From: Chitinophaga hostae
GTDB taxonomy: Bacteria; Bacteroidota; Bacteroidia; Chitinophagales; Chitinophagaceae
Assembly (NCBI RefSeq): GCF_018224885.1
Contig: NZ_JAGTXB010000029.1
Location: 1 to 64,000, forward strand
Direction: 5' to 3'
DNA length: 64,000 nt
Shown: positions 9,354 to 17,736 of the stretch, in pieces
How positions within the stretch are numbered: position 1 is the first letter of the stretch
Layout: every line of letters starts with the position of its first letter
Translations under genes and position numbers: made by a program
The notes under the pieces: generated by a model
The model's database searches: none
What the model saw: only the letters and a program-made list of their open reading frames with translations
What the model was told of the DNA's origin: nothing

Positions 9354-10289
9354 CTATACCTGTACAATTACTTTCCCTACCGTTCTCCCGGTTTCCACCT
9401 GCTCATGCGCCTTTACCATTTCATTAAAGGCAAAAGTTTTTGATACTATAGACCGCAGCTTGCCTTGTTCCAGCAAGTTAGCCAGCTTTTGCATATCGGC
9501 CCCGCTGGACGCTACCATCATAGGATGCCCGTTAATACCCTGCGCATGCGCTTTCTCGGCAACCGCTTCTTTCAGGCCGGAGGGGAGACTTACAATCGTT
9601 CCATTTTTTTTCATGATGGCGAGGGAGCGATCGATATTATCGCCGCCCAACGTATCGAGTACAAAGTCGATGTCTTTTGCATGATCATCAAGCTGCCGGG
9701 TGGTATAGTCGATATGTTCATCTGCTCCCAGGTCCATGACCACTGCTTTATTGGTTGCAGAAGAAGTACCGATCACGTAGGCTCCCCAGTATTTGGCCAG
9801 TTGCACCGCGTAATGGCCTACCCCGCCTGCAGCAGCATGTACCAGCACTTTTTGTCCGGGAAGTATCGGCGTAAAACCGGTCATACCCTGCCATGCAGTG
9901 AGCGCAGCCAATGTAGCGGCGGCGGCCTCCTCATGAGAAATGTTGGTTGGTTTCAGCGCCAGATGCGCAGCCGGTGCAGCCACATATTCCGCATAGGCCT
10001 TACCGTGCCCCGGAAAATTAACCATACCAAATACCTCATCGCCCACTTTGAATAAGGGTGATTCAGTAGCGGTTACCGTACCGGAAATATCCCATCCCAG
10101 TATTACCGGGCCTTCTTCCCTTAACTGGTTCCATTTCCCTTTGCCTGCACGGGTCTTTACATCTACCGGGTTAATGCTGATGGCATTTACCTTTACCAGT
10201 ACTTCTCCCGCTCCAATAGTGGGAACCGCCAGTTCAGTGAATTGCAAATTATCTGCAGGACCCGCTTCTTTCAAAATAATAGCTTTCAT
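9354..10289 (-). CDS. NAD(P)H-quinone-reductase-like zinc-free alcohol dehydrogenase
   Basis: 311-aa cytoplasmic medium-chain dehydrogenase/reductase. The GroES-like N-terminal half starts MKAIILKEAGPADNLQF and contains INPVDVKTRAG and GWDISGTV. The nucleotide-binding half has VHAAAGGVGHYAVQLAK (about 143-160), the quinone-reductase version of the Rossmann glycine motif. The zinc-binding Cys cluster of true alcohol dehydrogenases is absent, so it likely reduces quinones or enones with NADPH. A TAnnTTTG element lies 22 bases upstream. It is monocistronic with its own terminator. Confidence 0.9.
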   Translation of the reverse strand: MKAIILKEAGPADNLQFTELAVPTIGAGEVLVKVNAISINPVDVKTRAGKGKWNQLREEGPVILGWDISGTVTATESPLFKVGDEVFGMVNFPGHGKAYAEYVAAPAAHLALKPTNISHEEAAAATLAALTAWQGMTGFTPILPGQKVLVHAAAGGVGHYAVQLAKYWGAYVIGTSSATNKAVVMDLGADEHIDYTTRQLDDHAKDIDFVLDTLGGDNIDRSLAIMKKNGTIVSLPSGLKEAVAEKAHAQGINGHPMMVASSGADMQKLANLLEQGKLRSIVSKTFAFNEMVKAHEQVETGRTVGKVIVQV

Positions 10290-10311
10290 GATGTGCTGCT
10301 TTTTATTATCC

Positions 10312-10319
10312 CAAATGTA
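10312..10319 (-). promoter_or_regulatory. Candidate -7 element for the oxidoreductase gene
   Basis: TACATTTG on the minus strand matches TAnnTTTG exactly and sits 22 bases before the ATG at 10289. I do not see a good TTTG at the -33 position. Confidence 0.5.
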
Positions 10320-10370
10320 AGCGCGCGTATCCGCTATTGCCTGTATAATTACCGGATAAATCTGTAAATT

Positions 10371-10715
10371 TTAAAGGAAGGGACGCGGATCAAAGATAAC
10401 TTTCAGATTGCTAACCTTCCCGCCGTTAAGATGATACCAGGCGCAGCCAAAAATGGTTTTGCCGCTCATCTCCAGGTTATAAAACAGGCATACGTCTTCC
10501 TCGTCTGCAAAAACTTTCTGCACATCATATTTCAGTTTCATTTTCTTCATATCCCCGAAATAAGCGGCTGCACCATTACGCGAACCCATTACGCCTTCAA
10601 AGGTCATATCATCATTTGCAAAACGGGCAGCCGTTTCAAAATCTTCCTCATTGATGGCATGTATCAGCGAAAGTACTGTTTTCGCATTGTCCGAAACGTG
10701 GTTGATCTTTTCCAT
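10371..10715 (-). CDS. SnoaL/NTF2-like small domain protein
   Basis: 114-aa single-domain protein of the SnoaL-like (NTF2 fold) type: VLSLIHAINEEDFETAARFA, then MTFEGVMGSRNGAAAYFGDM and a C-terminal sheet ending LKVIFDPRPFL. This fold covers polyketide cyclases, ketosteroid isomerases and many stress-induced proteins of unknown substrate. No export signal, so cytoplasmic. It is co-directional with the oxidoreductase at 9354 (81 bases apart), but a promoter element between them suggests separate transcription. Confidence 0.75.
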   Translation of the reverse strand: MEKINHVSDNAKTVLSLIHAINEEDFETAARFANDDMTFEGVMGSRNGAAAYFGDMKKMKLKYDVQKVFADEEDVCLFYNLEMSGKTIFGCAWYHLNGGKVSNLKVIFDPRPFL

Positions 10716-10850
10716 AAAACCTTGTTTTTAGTAATTGCTGCGAAAAAATCATACCGTTAATTTTCGGGCTGATTCCACCTTTCAGAGGGTATAAAATTCC
10801 GCAATCGGGGCATGCAGCGGTACATCGATCATATGATGGGTGTCAAAAAA

Positions 10851-10878
10851 GGGGCGCATCAATAAAGATGCAGCCCCC
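10851..10878 (-). terminator. Terminator of the PepSY gene
   Basis: Stem GGGGC(G)CATC/GATGC(A)GCCCC with a one-base bulge, followed on the minus strand by TTTTTTGACA. Confidence 0.8.
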
Positions 10879-10907
10879 TTTCTTCAAATCTACGACGGAT
10901 TATTTCT

Positions 10908-12137
10908 TCAGGCACTGGCTGTTTGCACCGTTCTTTTAGCCGGCGCTGTGGTTTTCTTCTTCCTGCCCTTGCCCCACCAGATAATAAAACCAGTAATGGG
11001 TAAGGTAGCCCCGATCAGGCTGGCAAAGAAGGCCATGAACTTACCGGGTAAACCAAGTATACTGCCCACATGGATATCGTAATTCATACGACGCAGTTTA
11101 CCGGCAAAATCTGCTGCTGCATAACTTTGCTCATACAATTTATTACCCGTGAGCGGCTCCAGTGTATGCTGATCAAAGAGGTAACGCTGATTGTTGTAGT
11201 ACTGTCCTTTTGAAGGATATACGATCACCGTGATCGCTGCCTGTGCCTTGGTGGTATCGGGGAAGGCCAGGTAAAAACCTGCTGCTTCGGGATGTTTGCC
11301 GATAGTAGTTTTCCAGGATATATCCATCTTCTGCCCAAGGTTATCAAAATGCTTTTTTCCCGCCTGCAGAGAGTCCGATTTCAGCTCCACAAATTCCGGC
11401 ATCGGCCGGCCGCCGGAGGTGGCCCAATACAATCCTTTGCTCCACCATTCCAGTCCATATACCATCCCGGTAACGCCAATGGCGAAAAGAAATAACAGGG
11501 CATAAAAACCAAATACATTATGCAGGTCATAGTTTACCCGTTTAAAACTGGCGCCCCATTTCACTTTGAAGCTTTGGTTGCGGGTGCTTTTTGTCCATTT
11601 CTTAGGCCACCATAATACCAGTCCGCTGAACAGCGTAATTACACAGATCAGCGTGCTGTAGTTGATAATGGGTCGTCCTATTTTGTAAGGCAGCCAAAGA
11701 AAACGATGACCATTTAAAACCCAGCGGAAAAAGCTAAGCTCTCCTTCTTTACGGTCGGTCTTACTGATGACCGCGCCGGTATAGGGATGCAGTTTGAGTG
11801 TAGATCCGCCGCGGCGGCCACCAATATTAGCTTCCACTGCCTTCCCCTCTTTATATAATACGTATCCCACCTGTTTGCCCGGATACACTTTACCTGCTAC
11901 GGCCATGATCTGCGAAGGCATGATCAGCGGCTGTGATTGTACCTGGATATTTGTTTCCGGTTCCATCCAGCCGGTAATTTCCTCATTGAATACGTAGATG
12001 CAGCCGGTTACACAGATGATCACTACAATGATTCCCGACACAAACCCCAGCCAGAGATGCAGCCAGGCGGATATACGATAAAACAATGACCGGGAACCAG
12101 GTTTCTTCCCGGTGGATTTTTTGGAAGGGACACTCAT
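10908..12137 (-). CDS. PepSY-associated transmembrane protein
   Basis: 409-aa inner-membrane protein of the PepSY_TM family. Visible are an N-terminal helix (WLGFVSGIIVVIICVTGCIYVF, about 28-49), PepSY-type periplasmic segments, two central helices, and a last helix (FFASLIGATLPITGFIIWWGKG). A histidine-rich context (HLWLG, NGHRFLWLPY, YDLHNVFGFYALL, YDIHVGSILG) fits the heme-binding cytochrome-like core seen in relatives. In Bacteroidota these genes usually sit next to TonB receptors for siderophores and are thought to act in ferric-siderophore reduction. Here no receptor gene is adjacent. The spacing to a candidate promoter implies a leader of roughly 220 bases. Confidence 0.88.
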   Translation of the reverse strand: MSVPSKKSTGKKPGSRSLFYRISAWLHLWLGFVSGIIVVIICVTGCIYVFNEEITGWMEPETNIQVQSQPLIMPSQIMAVAGKVYPGKQVGYVLYKEGKAVEANIGGRRGGSTLKLHPYTGAVISKTDRKEGELSFFRWVLNGHRFLWLPYKIGRPIINYSTLICVITLFSGLVLWWPKKWTKSTRNQSFKVKWGASFKRVNYDLHNVFGFYALLFLFAIGVTGMVYGLEWWSKGLYWATSGGRPMPEFVELKSDSLQAGKKHFDNLGQKMDISWKTTIGKHPEAAGFYLAFPDTTKAQAAITVIVYPSKGQYYNNQRYLFDQHTLEPLTGNKLYEQSYAAADFAGKLRRMNYDIHVGSILGLPGKFMAFFASLIGATLPITGFIIWWGKGRKKKTTAPAKRTVQTASA

Positions 12138-12366
12138 ATTTTCTGCTTAAACGGATAATTAATATTCCACTTTGTAACCGATGTTATCATATTGCTTCCT
12201 GCCATTACACCACGTGTATCCATTATCGTTATAATACCGGTTTTATATCCCGCCGGCGTTGGCGGCCTGGCGGTGTGGTGGGCTAAAGCGTATGAAAGCG
12301 TGTCCTGTCAGCATGGATTACAGGCGCCGCATACAGTATCAGTATTATAGGTATTAATGTCTGCTG

Positions 12367-12374
12367 CAAAAGTA
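12367..12374 (-). promoter_or_regulatory. Candidate -7 element for the PepSY gene
   Basis: TACTTTTG on the minus strand matches TAnnTTTG. Transcription from it would give a leader of about 220 bases before the ATG at 12137. The leader contains only a 23-codon frame (12314-12243) and I recognise no riboswitch. No TTTG occurs at 19 bases spacing. Confidence 0.35.
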
Positions 12375-12747
12375 TCCGAAAATTCAACAAACCATTTTCG
12401 ATATCGGGAATTTCTGAGCGGCTTAATTTTTCCGGATTGCGAACGGCGCATATTTCGATTATGCGTATACGTTAGACATACCTCTCAGTACAAGACAATT
12501 AAACTGCCGGGAACAGAAAAAATCTTTCCTATATATTTTTTTATTTTGATATGAACACCCTGTTTATAACCCGCCAAAAAATGTGCGTTTCTTGTTAAAA
12601 TCTTCACCCGGTAACTTTAAACTTCTATCAAAACAACGATGTTGTTAACAAAGAATTTACAATTGATAATCTGCATTCCTCTAATTTGAATGCGACACTC
12701 AGGAGAACACCTGCAACCCCTTTTTTGAATTGAAAACCTGGATAACT
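12375..12747. other. Intergenic region without recognised gene
   Basis: Spacer between the divergent PepSY and hybrid-kinase genes. It is AT-rich near 12520-12560. No protein-coding remnant or known RNA was recognised. Confidence 0.4.
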
Positions 12748-14463
12748 ATGAAAATAAATAATATATCGCCCAGGAGCACGGATCTTAGCACTGAAGCAAA
12801 TGAAACAACCGCACGGATGATAAAGATTGTCAATTCCCTGGCCATAGGCGCGAGTCTGCTTGCCTTTATGTTAGGCTGTGTGCTTTATTACCTGACCGGC
12901 GCCAGCCTGATCTTTTACCCTGCCATGGCAGAAAGCGCCCTGTTCCTCTCCATATTACTGATCACCCGGCATGGCCGGCCGGAATATGGCCAACAGTTAA
13001 TGTTTCTTTTACACAGCATCTCTATATGGTATTTTGGCATATTACTCGGACCTGCCTCACAAATATACCTGTTTGCCCCCTTCCTGGCTTTTTGTGTATT
13101 CCTGGTATATCATAAACCGCTGGCACAAGGGCTGGTACTCACCAGCAGCGCCCTGGTAATGCTGCTGATTGAGATGAACTACCGTCACCCGCTGATAAAG
13201 GCTATTCCGCTGGAGAAAGATACCGAAGCGATCCTTCACTGGCTTGTTATCCTATCCGCCACTTTCCTGAATGGCACGGTCCTGTACTATTTTACAAAGG
13301 AAAGCCGGCATCAGAACAAACAGCTGCAGCTGCTGGTGAACCAGCTGGATAAAACCAACCAGGCCATGCGGATCTATGTACGGGAAACTACCCATGAAAT
13401 CAGGTCGCCCCTCAACGTGGTAAACAGTATCCTTCAAAACTATATTGAAACCGCCGATCCTGGCAGGCGGTCCGTACAGGTAGGTATTGCGCACCTGGAA
13501 GCCATTCACTTTGCCTGCCAGGATATGCAGCTGGTGATGAGTAACGCCCTGGGCTGGTCAAAGATCGAGGAAGGGAAAGATGAAATCAGCAACTCCCCTT
13601 TCCTGTTCACCGGCTGGATACGGCAACTTTGCGATACCTATGAATATCTCGCTAAAAGAAGATCCGTACATATCAATATTTCCTTCGGTGGCAACCTGCC
13701 TGAGTATATCCTGGCAGATAAATCAAAACTCCGTACCATCATCGTAAATTTACTCAGTAACGCCATCAAGTTCACTACCGTCCACTCCATCATCACTGTA
13801 AGAGCAGTTATCAAAAATAACCAGCTGTTTTTTTCCGTCGCCGATCAGGGAAATGGTATCCCCGCGGAGAAAAAAGAACACATCTTTGAACCGTATGTGA
13901 GCGAACGTGGGCAACAGGCAGAATCGAGCGGATTGGGATTGCCGATCGCACGCCATATGGCACGCATGATGAACGGCGATCTTACGGTAAATGATAACCC
14001 AGATGGCGGCAGCATCTTTACCCTGCGCATGCCGGTAGAAACCACTATCGCACCTGCATTGGAAACTACCGCTATTGATTTTTCCCTGTTACATGGCTTA
14101 AAGGTATTGGTGGTAGATGATGATCATCTTAACCACCTCGCATTTTCGCTGGCACTGCAACGTATGGGAATAGAAGTGCTGCTGGCCGACTCCGGGGCGC
14201 AGGGTATTGTCAAAGCCCGTATGCATGAACCAGATGCCATACTCATGGATATGATCATGCCGCATGTAAGCGGCACAGAAATGCTGTCACAATTTAAAGC
14301 AGATCCGAAATTAAAACAGATCCCCTTCATACTGGTATCAGGTAACTGTTACAGTGAAGTAAGAGAAGAAGTGATCGCTTCCGGCGCCGACGGATTTTTA
14401 AGCAAACCGGTAAATATCGAACAACTGTACTGTATCCTGAAAGACCTGGTGGTAATGGCATGA
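12748..14463 (+). CDS. Hybrid sensor histidine kinase/response regulator
   Basis: 571-aa membrane sensor kinase with a C-terminal receiver. ATG 12748 (MKINNISPRSTDL) is chosen; an upstream TTG at 12730 is in frame but weaker. The N-terminal part has about six hydrophobic helices (residues 30-190, 7TM-like without a large extracytoplasmic loop). The kinase core shows H-box ETTHEIRSPLNVV (His216), N-box NLLSNAIKF, G1 DQGNGIPAE and G2 SSGLGLPIA. The receiver starts KVLVVDDDHLN, with phospho-acceptor Asp501 in ILMDMIMPHVSG and the conserved Lys in FLSKPVN. No output domain is fused and no partner regulator is adjacent, so the target is unknown. It is convergent with the next gene, 4 bases apart. 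Confidence 0.93.
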   Translation: MKINNISPRSTDLSTEANETTARMIKIVNSLAIGASLLAFMLGCVLYYLTGASLIFYPAMAESALFLSILLITRHGRPEYGQQLMFLLHSISIWYFGILLGPASQIYLFAPFLAFCVFLVYHKPLAQGLVLTSSALVMLLIEMNYRHPLIKAIPLEKDTEAILHWLVILSATFLNGTVLYYFTKESRHQNKQLQLLVNQLDKTNQAMRIYVRETTHEIRSPLNVVNSILQNYIETADPGRRSVQVGIAHLEAIHFACQDMQLVMSNALGWSKIEEGKDEISNSPFLFTGWIRQLCDTYEYLAKRRSVHINISFGGNLPEYILADKSKLRTIIVNLLSNAIKFTTVHSIITVRAVIKNNQLFFSVADQGNGIPAEKKEHIFEPYVSERGQQAESSGLGLPIARHMARMMNGDLTVNDNPDGGSIFTLRMPVETTIAPALETTAIDFSLLHGLKVLVVDDDHLNHLAFSLALQRMGIEVLLADSGAQGIVKARMHEPDAILMDMIMPHVSGTEMLSQFKADPKLKQIPFILVSGNCYSEVREEVIASGADGFLSKPVNIEQLYCILKDLVVMA

Positions 14464-14467
14464 TAAG

Positions 14468-15334
14468 TTATACTGGTACTTTCAACCGCCAGGTAACACG
14501 GGTGCGACCAGCCTGCCGCATACGCTTTAACTGCGGCTCAGTAGCGTTTTCCATTAAACGTGGTAACGCGGTTAATTTCTCACGCTCCCGCACCGCCTCC
14601 TTATCAATTTGAAAACCCATCTTTGTAAAAAAGGTCTTCGCGGCATCGAAGCTGTCGAATTTATTTTCGTGGATCCTGTGTTGTGCGTAAAACGCTTCCC
14701 ACTCTGTGCCCCTTTCAAGACCGGCTTTTTCTTCATCCCATTTCACATAGATATCCGCCGTAATCCAATAGCCGCCACGCTGCGTTAATACCCGGTGAAT
14801 AAGATGACATAGCCGCTCCTTTTCCTGCTCATCGAGGTACATCAGCAACCCTTCGTTGACAATTACTATTTCTCCGGGCGGGAAACGATCTACGGTTTCC
14901 TGAAAGGTGGCTTCGTCCAGGGCATTCAGTGGCAACAGCTCCAACACACTGATGATTTGTTTACCGGGAAGCGCCGCTACAAAATCTTTTTTAACAGCCA
15001 CCACTTCCGGCAGGTCGGTATCTATATAGTGATACCCCGGTTGCGCTACGGTTTTTAATCCGCGGAACGAAAACCCCGACGACAACTCCAGGATATTTTT
15101 GATGGGCAGGTCTGCCAGCAGCTGGTCGATACTCCAGTAGCGGTCTTCAAAATGCAGTAACCTTCCCCAAAAGGATAAGTCTTTCGTAGAAAGATCCGGC
15201 TCATAGGGTTGCGGCGCCAGCATCAGCTGCGCGGCTTCCTTCACGAATGGTATATTGGTGCTGCCTTTCAGCAGCAAAAGTGATTTTGCGGTAGGACTGA
15301 TAGTACTGTAATCGCGGGTGGTTTCCATACACAT
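14468..15334 (-). CDS. LCMT/PPM-family SAM-dependent methyltransferase
   Basis: 288-aa cytoplasmic methyltransferase of the leucine-carboxyl-methyltransferase-like family. Motif I is degenerate (ILELSSGFSFRGL near 95), followed by YIDTDLPEVV for the acidic loop and the family mark VNEGLLMYLDEQE near 163-175. Relatives methylate carboxyl or small-molecule substrates; the substrate is not evident. Start is ATG 15334 or the second ATG at 15328. It lies 29 bases after the phosphoesterase gene on the same strand, so the two probably form an operon. Confidence 0.85.
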   Translation of the reverse strand: MCMETTRDYSTISPTAKSLLLLKGSTNIPFVKEAAQLMLAPQPYEPDLSTKDLSFWGRLLHFEDRYWSIDQLLADLPIKNILELSSGFSFRGLKTVAQPGYHYIDTDLPEVVAVKKDFVAALPGKQIISVLELLPLNALDEATFQETVDRFPPGEIVIVNEGLLMYLDEQEKERLCHLIHRVLTQRGGYWITADIYVKWDEEKAGLERGTEWEAFYAQHRIHENKFDSFDAAKTFFTKMGFQIDKEAVREREKLTALPRLMENATEPQLKRMRQAGRTRVTWRLKVPV

Positions 15335-15363
15335 TAATTGAGTATGTAAATATAATCATATCC

Positions 15364-16089
15364 CTACGCTTCACCGGCAAAAAAATCAGCATAAAAATCG
15401 GGGATAGGACTGTTGCGGATAGCGGCTATGGTTTCTGCTATCGGATAATCTACCTTACGGATCACCGGCGTTATTTCGTTTCCCGCAATGGTGAGTTGCA
15501 GGTAGGACGCCTGCCGGTCTTTTTCCTTCGAACGACCTACAGCACCGGTGTTCATCACCATTTTACTGCCACCGGCCAGGGGACGGATATAGGAGATATG
15601 CGTATGCCCGGTGATCAGGATGTCCGCCTGATGATCTTCCAACATGGTTAACAGGTCGTTTTCCGGATGTTGTTCATATACATATTCATCGTTGCTGCGC
15701 GTGCTCCCATGCACCAGCAATAACCTGAATCCGGGAAATTCCAGCCGGATGAACTTTGGCAAATTGGCGAGGAACACTTTATGCGCTGGCGTAATGGTAT
15801 CCTTTGTATGGTGGATAGCGATATACCGGGCCTCCTGCTCTGTTTTGCTATGCTTGCTCAGCGGCAGCACCGGGTGGTTAAACGCAATTCGTTCATCATG
15901 GTTGCCCATAATCACCGGTATTTGCCGGCTGCGGATCAGGTCAATTACCTCATTGTGCCAGGGTCCTGCATCTGTCAAGTCTCCCAGGCAATATACCTGG
16001 TCTGCCCCAAACTGGTGGATATCTGTTAACACGGATTGCAGCGCCGGCAGGTTTCCGTGAATATCGCTGATAACGGCTATTTTCAACAT
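15364..16089 (-). CDS. Calcineurin-like metallophosphoesterase
   Basis: 241-aa cytoplasmic protein with the full set of dimetal phosphoesterase motifs: VISDIHGNLPAL at the N-terminus, CLGDLTDAG, IMGNHDERIAF and ITGHTHISYI. This matches YfcE/MJ0936-like phosphodiesterases; some relatives are diadenosine-tetraphosphatases. The substrate is uncertain. It is the first gene of a probable two-gene unit with the methyltransferase at 14468. Confidence 0.9.
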   Translation of the reverse strand: MLKIAVISDIHGNLPALQSVLTDIHQFGADQVYCLGDLTDAGPWHNEVIDLIRSRQIPVIMGNHDERIAFNHPVLPLSKHSKTEQEARYIAIHHTKDTITPAHKVFLANLPKFIRLEFPGFRLLLVHGSTRSNDEYVYEQHPENDLLTMLEDHQADILITGHTHISYIRPLAGGSKMVMNTGAVGRSKEKDRQASYLQLTIAGNEITPVIRKVDYPIAETIAAIRNSPIPDFYADFFAGEA

Positions 16090-16272
16090 ACTATTGATTC
16101 ATTGATCTACTGCAAGATTACGCATTAATTCAGGTGCGGCATATTTACCCGGGAAATAAAGTAAAAAACGCAACGATTGCATTAAATAACACCATATTCC
16201 AACACCGCAAGATCCGGGTTTTCTGCAGTAGCCCGGCGGACTAATTTTACATCTCCATATAAACGGCAACAG

Positions 16273-16986
16273 ATGAAAAATATTACCACCCGCCTGATGG
16301 CGCACAACTGGCAACATACAACGGAACAATTGCTGGAACAGGGCTTTGCCATTGTTGAAAATGTACTGAGTAAAGCGGAATGCGACACACTCATTACTGA
16401 TTATAATGCAGATAATACCTATCGAAAAACCATTGTAATGGAGCGTTACCGTTTCGGGAAGGGCGAATACAAATACTTTCAATACCCGCTGCCGGAATTG
16501 ATTACCGGCATCCGCGAAACAGTATATCCGTTTATTGCACCCGTTGCTAATAAATGGATGGAAGTGTTGAACATCGATAAAAAATTTCCCGATACACATG
16601 CGGCTTTAAAAAAGTTTTGTCATGATAACGGGCAAACCAAACCTACGATCCTGATCCTGAAATACGGAAAGGACGGGTTTAACACGCTGCACCAGGATCT
16701 GTATGGCGATATTTATTTCCCGATGCAGGTAGTATTATTTTTAAATGAGCCGGGAGAAGATTATACGGGAGGAGAATTCGTACTCACCGAACAGATTCCG
16801 AGGGCGCAGTCCAAAGCGAATGTGCTGCAGCCCAAGCGGGGCGATATGCTGATCTTCACCACTAACTTCCGGCCGGTGAAAGGCAGCAAAGGGTATTACC
16901 GGGTTAATATGAAGCATGGCGTAAGCCCGGTACACAGCGGCAACCGGCATACATTGGGCATTATATTTCATGATGCATTAAGCTGA
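16273..16986 (+). CDS. 2OG-Fe(II) oxygenase
   Basis: 237-aa cytoplasmic dioxygenase of the 2-oxoglutarate/Fe(II) superfamily. The iron triad is readable as His140 and Asp142 (LHQDLYGD) with His215 (MKHGVSPV), and Arg225 (GNRHTLG) for 2-oxoglutarate. The strand LILKYGKDGFNTLHQD and the LFLNEPGEDYTGGEFVL segment are typical. The stop overlaps the start of the Ada-type gene (TGATG), indicating translational coupling. Ada zinc-finger domains and 2OG oxygenases are both used in alkylation repair, so a joint DNA or protein demethylation role is plausible, but substrate evidence is lacking. Confidence 0.9.
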   Translation: MKNITTRLMAHNWQHTTEQLLEQGFAIVENVLSKAECDTLITDYNADNTYRKTIVMERYRFGKGEYKYFQYPLPELITGIRETVYPFIAPVANKWMEVLNIDKKFPDTHAALKKFCHDNGQTKPTILILKYGKDGFNTLHQDLYGDIYFPMQVVLFLNEPGEDYTGGEFVLTEQIPRAQSKANVLQPKRGDMLIFTTNFRPVKGSKGYYRVNMKHGVSPVHSGNRHTLGIIFHDALS

Positions 16987-17256
16987 TGACTAACCAACGG
17001 GAAATGTTCTATCATCAAACTTTACAGGGTCTGTCTTTAGGCAGACTTATACATACCGGTAAAATACAACTGGGCGGTAACCGGTCGCTCAAAATATATG
17101 GTACCCTTTCCTGCGCTTCCGGCAAACGGATGAAAACAGCCAATCGTGTTTTCTTTGCGGACGAGGCCGAAGCAAGGGCAAACGGGTACCGCCCCCTGCG
17201 GGCACTGCATGCGTATGCAATATATGGCGTGGAAAGCAACACAGGCGGCTATTTAA
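16986..17256 (+). pseudogene. Ada-type metal-binding domain protein, frameshifted at a C5 tract
   Basis: The N-terminal part (MTNQREMFYHQ ... KIYGTLSCASGKRMK ... VFFADEAEARANGYRP) matches small Bacteroidota proteins with the Ada metal-binding fold. The reading frame as it stands continues to a stop at 17282 and loses the second Cys pair, ending in unrelated sequence that overlaps yjbQ. Skipping one C of the run at 17192-17196 gives GYRPCGHCMRMQYMAWK and a stop at 17254-17256. That restores the expected CGHC and removes the overlap with the convergent yjbQ gene (ends 17263). So this is either a one-base sequencing or assembly error, a recent inactivation, or slippage on the C tract. Its start overlaps the 2OG oxygenase stop. 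Confidence 0.85.
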
Positions 17257-17262
17257 AGGACA

Positions 17263-17685
17263 TTACTCTCCCCAGGCGGTGAGCAGCAGGTTACGCGGCC
17301 CGCCATCATTACGATGCTCGCATAAGTAAACGCCCTGCCAGGTACCCAGTGCCAACCGGCCATTGCGGATAGGGATCATCACCGAATTCCCCAGCATGGC
17401 TGCCTTCAGGTGTGCCGGCATATCATCCGATCCTTCATCGTCATGCAGGTATTCCGGATCATTTTCAGGTACTGCTTTATTAAAATACATTTCAAAATCC
17501 ATCCGGACAGTTGGATCTGCATTTTCATTGATCGTAAGTGAAGCGGAAGTATGTTGTATAAATACCTGCAACATGCCGGTTTTAATAGCTGCCAGCTGCG
17601 GAAATGCCTGCACGAGTTCCGAAGTGATGATGTGAAATCCTCTTTTTCGCTGCTGCAGTTGTAATGGCTGTTGATATATTTTCAT
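17263..17685 (-). CDS. yjbQ: YjbQ/UPF0047-family protein
   Basis: 140-aa cytoplasmic protein of the YjbQ family. Marks seen are FIQHTSASLTINENADPTVR (about 42-61), HDDEGSDDMPAHLKAAMLG (about 80-98) and LGTWQGVYLCEHR near the end, with the conserved His/Asp/Glu set. E. coli YjbQ has weak thiamine-phosphate synthase activity, but the physiological role of the family is unsettled. Full length for the family. It is convergent with the Ada-type gene. Confidence 0.95.
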   Translation of the reverse strand: MKIYQQPLQLQQRKRGFHIITSELVQAFPQLAAIKTGMLQVFIQHTSASLTINENADPTVRMDFEMYFNKAVPENDPEYLHDDEGSDDMPAHLKAAMLGNSVMIPIRNGRLALGTWQGVYLCEHRNDGGPRNLLLTAWGE

Positions 17686-17736
17686 ACTGATCGTTTAAGC
17701 GTGTGCAAGTTAGTGATTTCACAGCTGTCTGTACCG

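Noticed and set aside
9118..9367. Short overlapping frames on both strands of the EamA/oxidoreductase spacer
   Set aside because: None has recognisable sequence or a plausible start; they overlap the terminator hairpin.
12243..12314. 23-codon frame in the PepSY leader
   Set aside because: No conservation can be judged and no stall motif is visible. Kept only as a note in the leader entry.
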